Shown piece after piece: positions 12,568 through 14,417 of a DNA stretch of 14,417 nucleotides. A program made the position numbers and the translations under genes. Positions within the stretch are counted from its first letter, which is position 1, and every line of letters starts with the position of its first letter. Origin of the DNA: Myxococcota bacterium (GTDB lineage Bacteria > Myxococcota_A > UBA9160 > PR03); NCBI GenBank assembly GCA_030066475.1, contig JASJBO010000133.1, positions 1 through 14,417 of the forward strand, written 5' to 3'. The notes below the pieces were generated by a model. It saw only the letters and a program-made list of their open reading frames with translations. It had not been told where the DNA came from and made no database searches.

Positions 12568-14121
12568 GTGAGCACGCGCATCCTCGCCCTGGTGTTCGCG
12601 AGCGGCGCGGCCGCGCTGGCCTGCGAGCTGTCCGCGAGCCGCCTGCTGGCGCCCGCGTTCGGCACCTCGCTGCCGGTCTGGGCCGCCATCATCGGCATGA
12701 CGCTCCTGTGTCTGAGCCTGGGCTACGCGCTGGGCGGACGCCTGGCCGACCGGCGCGCGGACGCCGGCCTGCTCTACCGGATCGTCGGCGTCGCGGCGCT
12801 CTGGATCGGGATCGTGCCGTTTGCCGCGCGCCCGGTGCTGGCGGCCGCATCGCGCGCCATGGGCGCCTACGACGCCGGTCTGGTCGTGGGCTCGTTCCTG
12901 GGCCTGGCCCTGCTGATCGCGGTGCCGGTGATCCTGCTCGGCATGGTGACGCCGTTTGCGGCGCGGCTCCTGATCCGCGACGTGGAGAGCGCCGGCCGCA
13001 CCACCGGACGCATCTTCGCGGTCTCCACGGTCGGCAGCCTGGTGGGCACCTTCGTGCCGGTGCTGTGGCTGATCCCGGCGATCGGAACGCGTCTGACGTT
13101 CGTGTCGTTCGGACTGGCGCTGCTCGCCGTGGTGGCCTGGGGACCCGGCGTCAGGGCGCGCGCGACGCAGGTGGCCGCGGGCCTGGGCGCGCTGGCGCTC
13201 GCGCTGCTGGCGGTCTGGGTGGATCCCGCGCACGCCGCCCGGCGGGGCGAGCGGGTGCTGTTCGAGACCGAGTCGGCACACAACTACATCCGCGTGGTCG
13301 ACGAGGACGGCGTCACGGTGCTGCGGCTGAACGAGGGGCTCGCCGACGACTCGGTCCATCGCCGCGACGGCGGCCTCCCGAGTGGCCTGTGGCGACGCTT
13401 CGCCCTGGCGCCGCTGCTCCGCCCCGGCTTCGACGCGGACGCGCCGCTGCGCGTCGCCGTCCTCGGCGGCGCTGCCGGCACCGTCGGCGGCGTCTACGCC
13501 CGGCTCTTTCCGAACGCGCGGATCGAGCAGGCGGAGATCGATGCCCGCATCCTCGAGGTGGGCAGGCGCTTCTTCGGCCTCGGCGAGAGCGGCATCGAGG
13601 CGACGGCGCTCGACGCGCGCGTCTTCCTGGAGCGCCGCGACGGTCCCTTCGACGTCTTCGTGCTCGACGCCTTCCGGGTCCCCTACGTCCCGTTCCATCT
13701 GGCCACGCGCGAGTTCTTCGCGCTGCTGCGCGAGCGGCTGGCGCCCGAGGGCGTGGTGGTGGCGAACGTGCTCGGCACGAGCCACGACCGCGCGCTGGTC
13801 GATGCGATCGGCGTCACGATGCAGAGCGCGTTTCCCCGGGTCTACGCGCTCGACGCGCCGCACTACGCGCACTCGGCGTACCCGGTCCCGGGCAACACCC
13901 TGCTGTTCGCGACCGCTGCAGGGGACGCCCTGGCGGCGTTCCGCGCCAACGCGGCGCGCCTCGGGAGCTCCCCGCTCGCGCGGACGGCGCGGGCCGCGGG
14001 GCCGGCGCTGCGCCGCTTCGAGCCGAGCGGGCCAGCGCCGCTGCTCACCGACGACCACGCGCCGGTCGAGGACATCCTGCACCGCATGATCTGGCGCTTC
14101 GTGCGCGAGCAGGCGAACTGA
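12568..14121 (+). CDS. Membrane-fused spermidine-synthase-like protein
   Basis: A 517-residue protein from the GTG at 12568 (MSTRILALVF); a GTG at 12559 would add three residues, and neither has a clear ribosome site. The first 220 residues hold about seven transmembrane segments, with ACELSASRLLAPAFGTSLPV, LCLSLGYALGGRLADRR and GMVTPFAARLL, the usual membrane half of fused MFS/spermidine-synthase proteins. The C-terminal half is a spermidine-synthase-type methyltransferase fold: the nucleotide loop LGGAAG (299-304), the acid Glu323 in EID, and LDAF with Asp367 at the aminopropyl-transfer position. LLTDDHAPVEDIL near the end is also typical. The classical GGGDG loop is changed to GGAAG, with no Asp. 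Whether these proteins make polyamines is unproven, so I would not call it speE. Confidence 0.88.
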   Translation: MSTRILALVFASGAAALACELSASRLLAPAFGTSLPVWAAIIGMTLLCLSLGYALGGRLADRRADAGLLYRIVGVAALWIGIVPFAARPVLAAASRAMGAYDAGLVVGSFLGLALLIAVPVILLGMVTPFAARLLIRDVESAGRTTGRIFAVSTVGSLVGTFVPVLWLIPAIGTRLTFVSFGLALLAVVAWGPGVRARATQVAAGLGALALALLAVWVDPAHAARRGERVLFETESAHNYIRVVDEDGVTVLRLNEGLADDSVHRRDGGLPSGLWRRFALAPLLRPGFDADAPLRVAVLGGAAGTVGGVYARLFPNARIEQAEIDARILEVGRRFFGLGESGIEATALDARVFLERRDGPFDVFVLDAFRVPYVPFHLATREFFALLRERLAPEGVVVANVLGTSHDRALVDAIGVTMQSAFPRVYALDAPHYAHSAYPVPGNTLLFATAAGDALAAFRANAARLGSSPLARTARAAGPALRRFEPSGPAPLLTDDHAPVEDILHRMIWRFVREQAN

Positions 14122-14154
14122 GCCGGGGCCGTCCACCGCGAGCTGGGCGAGGGC

Positions 14155-14181
14155 GGCTGCTGTCCGGATTCGTCAGCAGCC
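14155..14181. terminator. Hairpin after the spermidine-synthase-like gene
   Basis: GGCTGCTG (14155-14162) and CAGCAGCC (14174-14181) are exact complements around an 11-nt loop, 33 nt past the stop. No U tract follows. It is probably the end of the plus-strand unit, which here converges with the minus-strand gene entering from the right. Confidence 0.45.
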
Positions 14182-14267
14182 CCTCGCTCCCCAAGCAGGC
14201 GGTGAGGCTGCGGCCGCAAGCGCCGCCCTCCGATTCCCGCGCGACGGAGACGGTTCCGAGCGGCGCG

Positions 14268-14288
14268 CGCAGCGAGCCGCAGGCGAGC
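14268..14288. repeat. 21-bp dispersed repeat, copy 2
   Basis: Matches 10926-10946 with one substitution (A to G). It lies 12 nt past the stop of the partial minus-strand gene, in the same orientation and nearly the same distance from the stop as copy 1. Apart from this repeat and the hairpin at 14155, I see nothing in 14122-14299. Confidence 0.5.
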
Positions 14289-14299
14289 GAAGTCCACAG

Positions 14300-14417
14300 C
14301 TAGCGGATCCCGGTCATCGAGTGCCCCTCCGCGAACGGGGCCCGACCCTCCGGATCGATGCCGGAGGCGGGCTCGTTCACCCGCCACAGCGGCTCCCAGC
14401 AGCCGTGCCGCTCGAGC
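14300..14417 (-). CDS. C-terminal end of an unrecognised protein, cut by the right edge
   Basis: The last 38 codons of a minus-strand gene end in TAG at 14300-14302: LERHGCWEPLWRVNEPASGI, then DPEGRAPFAEGHSMTGIR. Nearly all codons end in G or C, and the composition is ordinary protein, so this is a real gene end. Too little is visible to name a family. It converges with the spermidine-synthase-like gene. Confidence 0.6.
   Translation of the reverse strand, partial: LERHGCWEPLWRVNEPASGIDPEGRAPFAEGHSMTGIR

Noticed and set aside
12196..14136. Upstream extension of the hydrolase frame
   Set aside because: Antisense of the spermidine-synthase-like gene; the family N-terminus begins at the ATG at 12195.

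Overview
This window is GC-rich, dense bacterial chromosome (my estimate, near 70% G+C). It holds about thirteen protein genes, several short or damaged coding stretches, and no RNA gene, CRISPR array or insertion sequence that I can see. The organism looks like a deltaproteobacterial-type lineage (Myxococcota, Binatota or similar). The basis is the large secreted beta-helix protein with a cysteine-rich repeat, a CSLREA-type segment, Asp-rich CxNGxDDDxD repeats and a Cys/TM/Arg C-terminal anchor, alongside TetR, P450 and VOC genes. This taxonomic guess is inference.

Left part (1-2113, minus strand): an overlapping operon of tetR, then an Fe-S electron-transfer protein, then a LarA-like protein that runs off the left edge. 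The Fe-S protein has two [4Fe-4S] motifs plus a variant BFD-like [2Fe-2S] motif. The operon seems to start from a near-consensus promoter placed so close to the ATG that the mRNA should be leaderless, and an imperfect palindrome covers its -10. This is the most novel-looking unit in the window.

Next (2110-3113): a second tetR is divergent from a small membrane-protein gene. Between them sit two copies of a GTAGC-N4-GCTAC site, 31 bp apart, a clear candidate operator pair. At 3114-3545 lies a rearrangement scar: a headless TetR C-terminus on the minus strand abuts a 25-codon membrane-protein tail on the plus strand.

Middle (3583-9453): a cytochrome P450, a convergent NTF2/SnoaL-like gene, an EAL phosphodiesterase with a degenerate GGDEF half, and a 913-residue secreted, probably surface-anchored beta-helix protein ending in a strong hairpin.

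Right part: a minus-strand series (9492-12195) of a VOC protein, a short ORF overlapping an M23 peptidase, a STAS/SpoIIAA-like protein and an alpha/beta hydrolase. On the plus strand follow a 57-codon gene that appears frameshifted at a C7 run and a membrane-fused spermidine-synthase-like protein. The C-terminus of another minus-strand gene enters at the right edge. Two near-identical 21-bp repeats lie 10-12 nt past the stops of two minus-strand genes.
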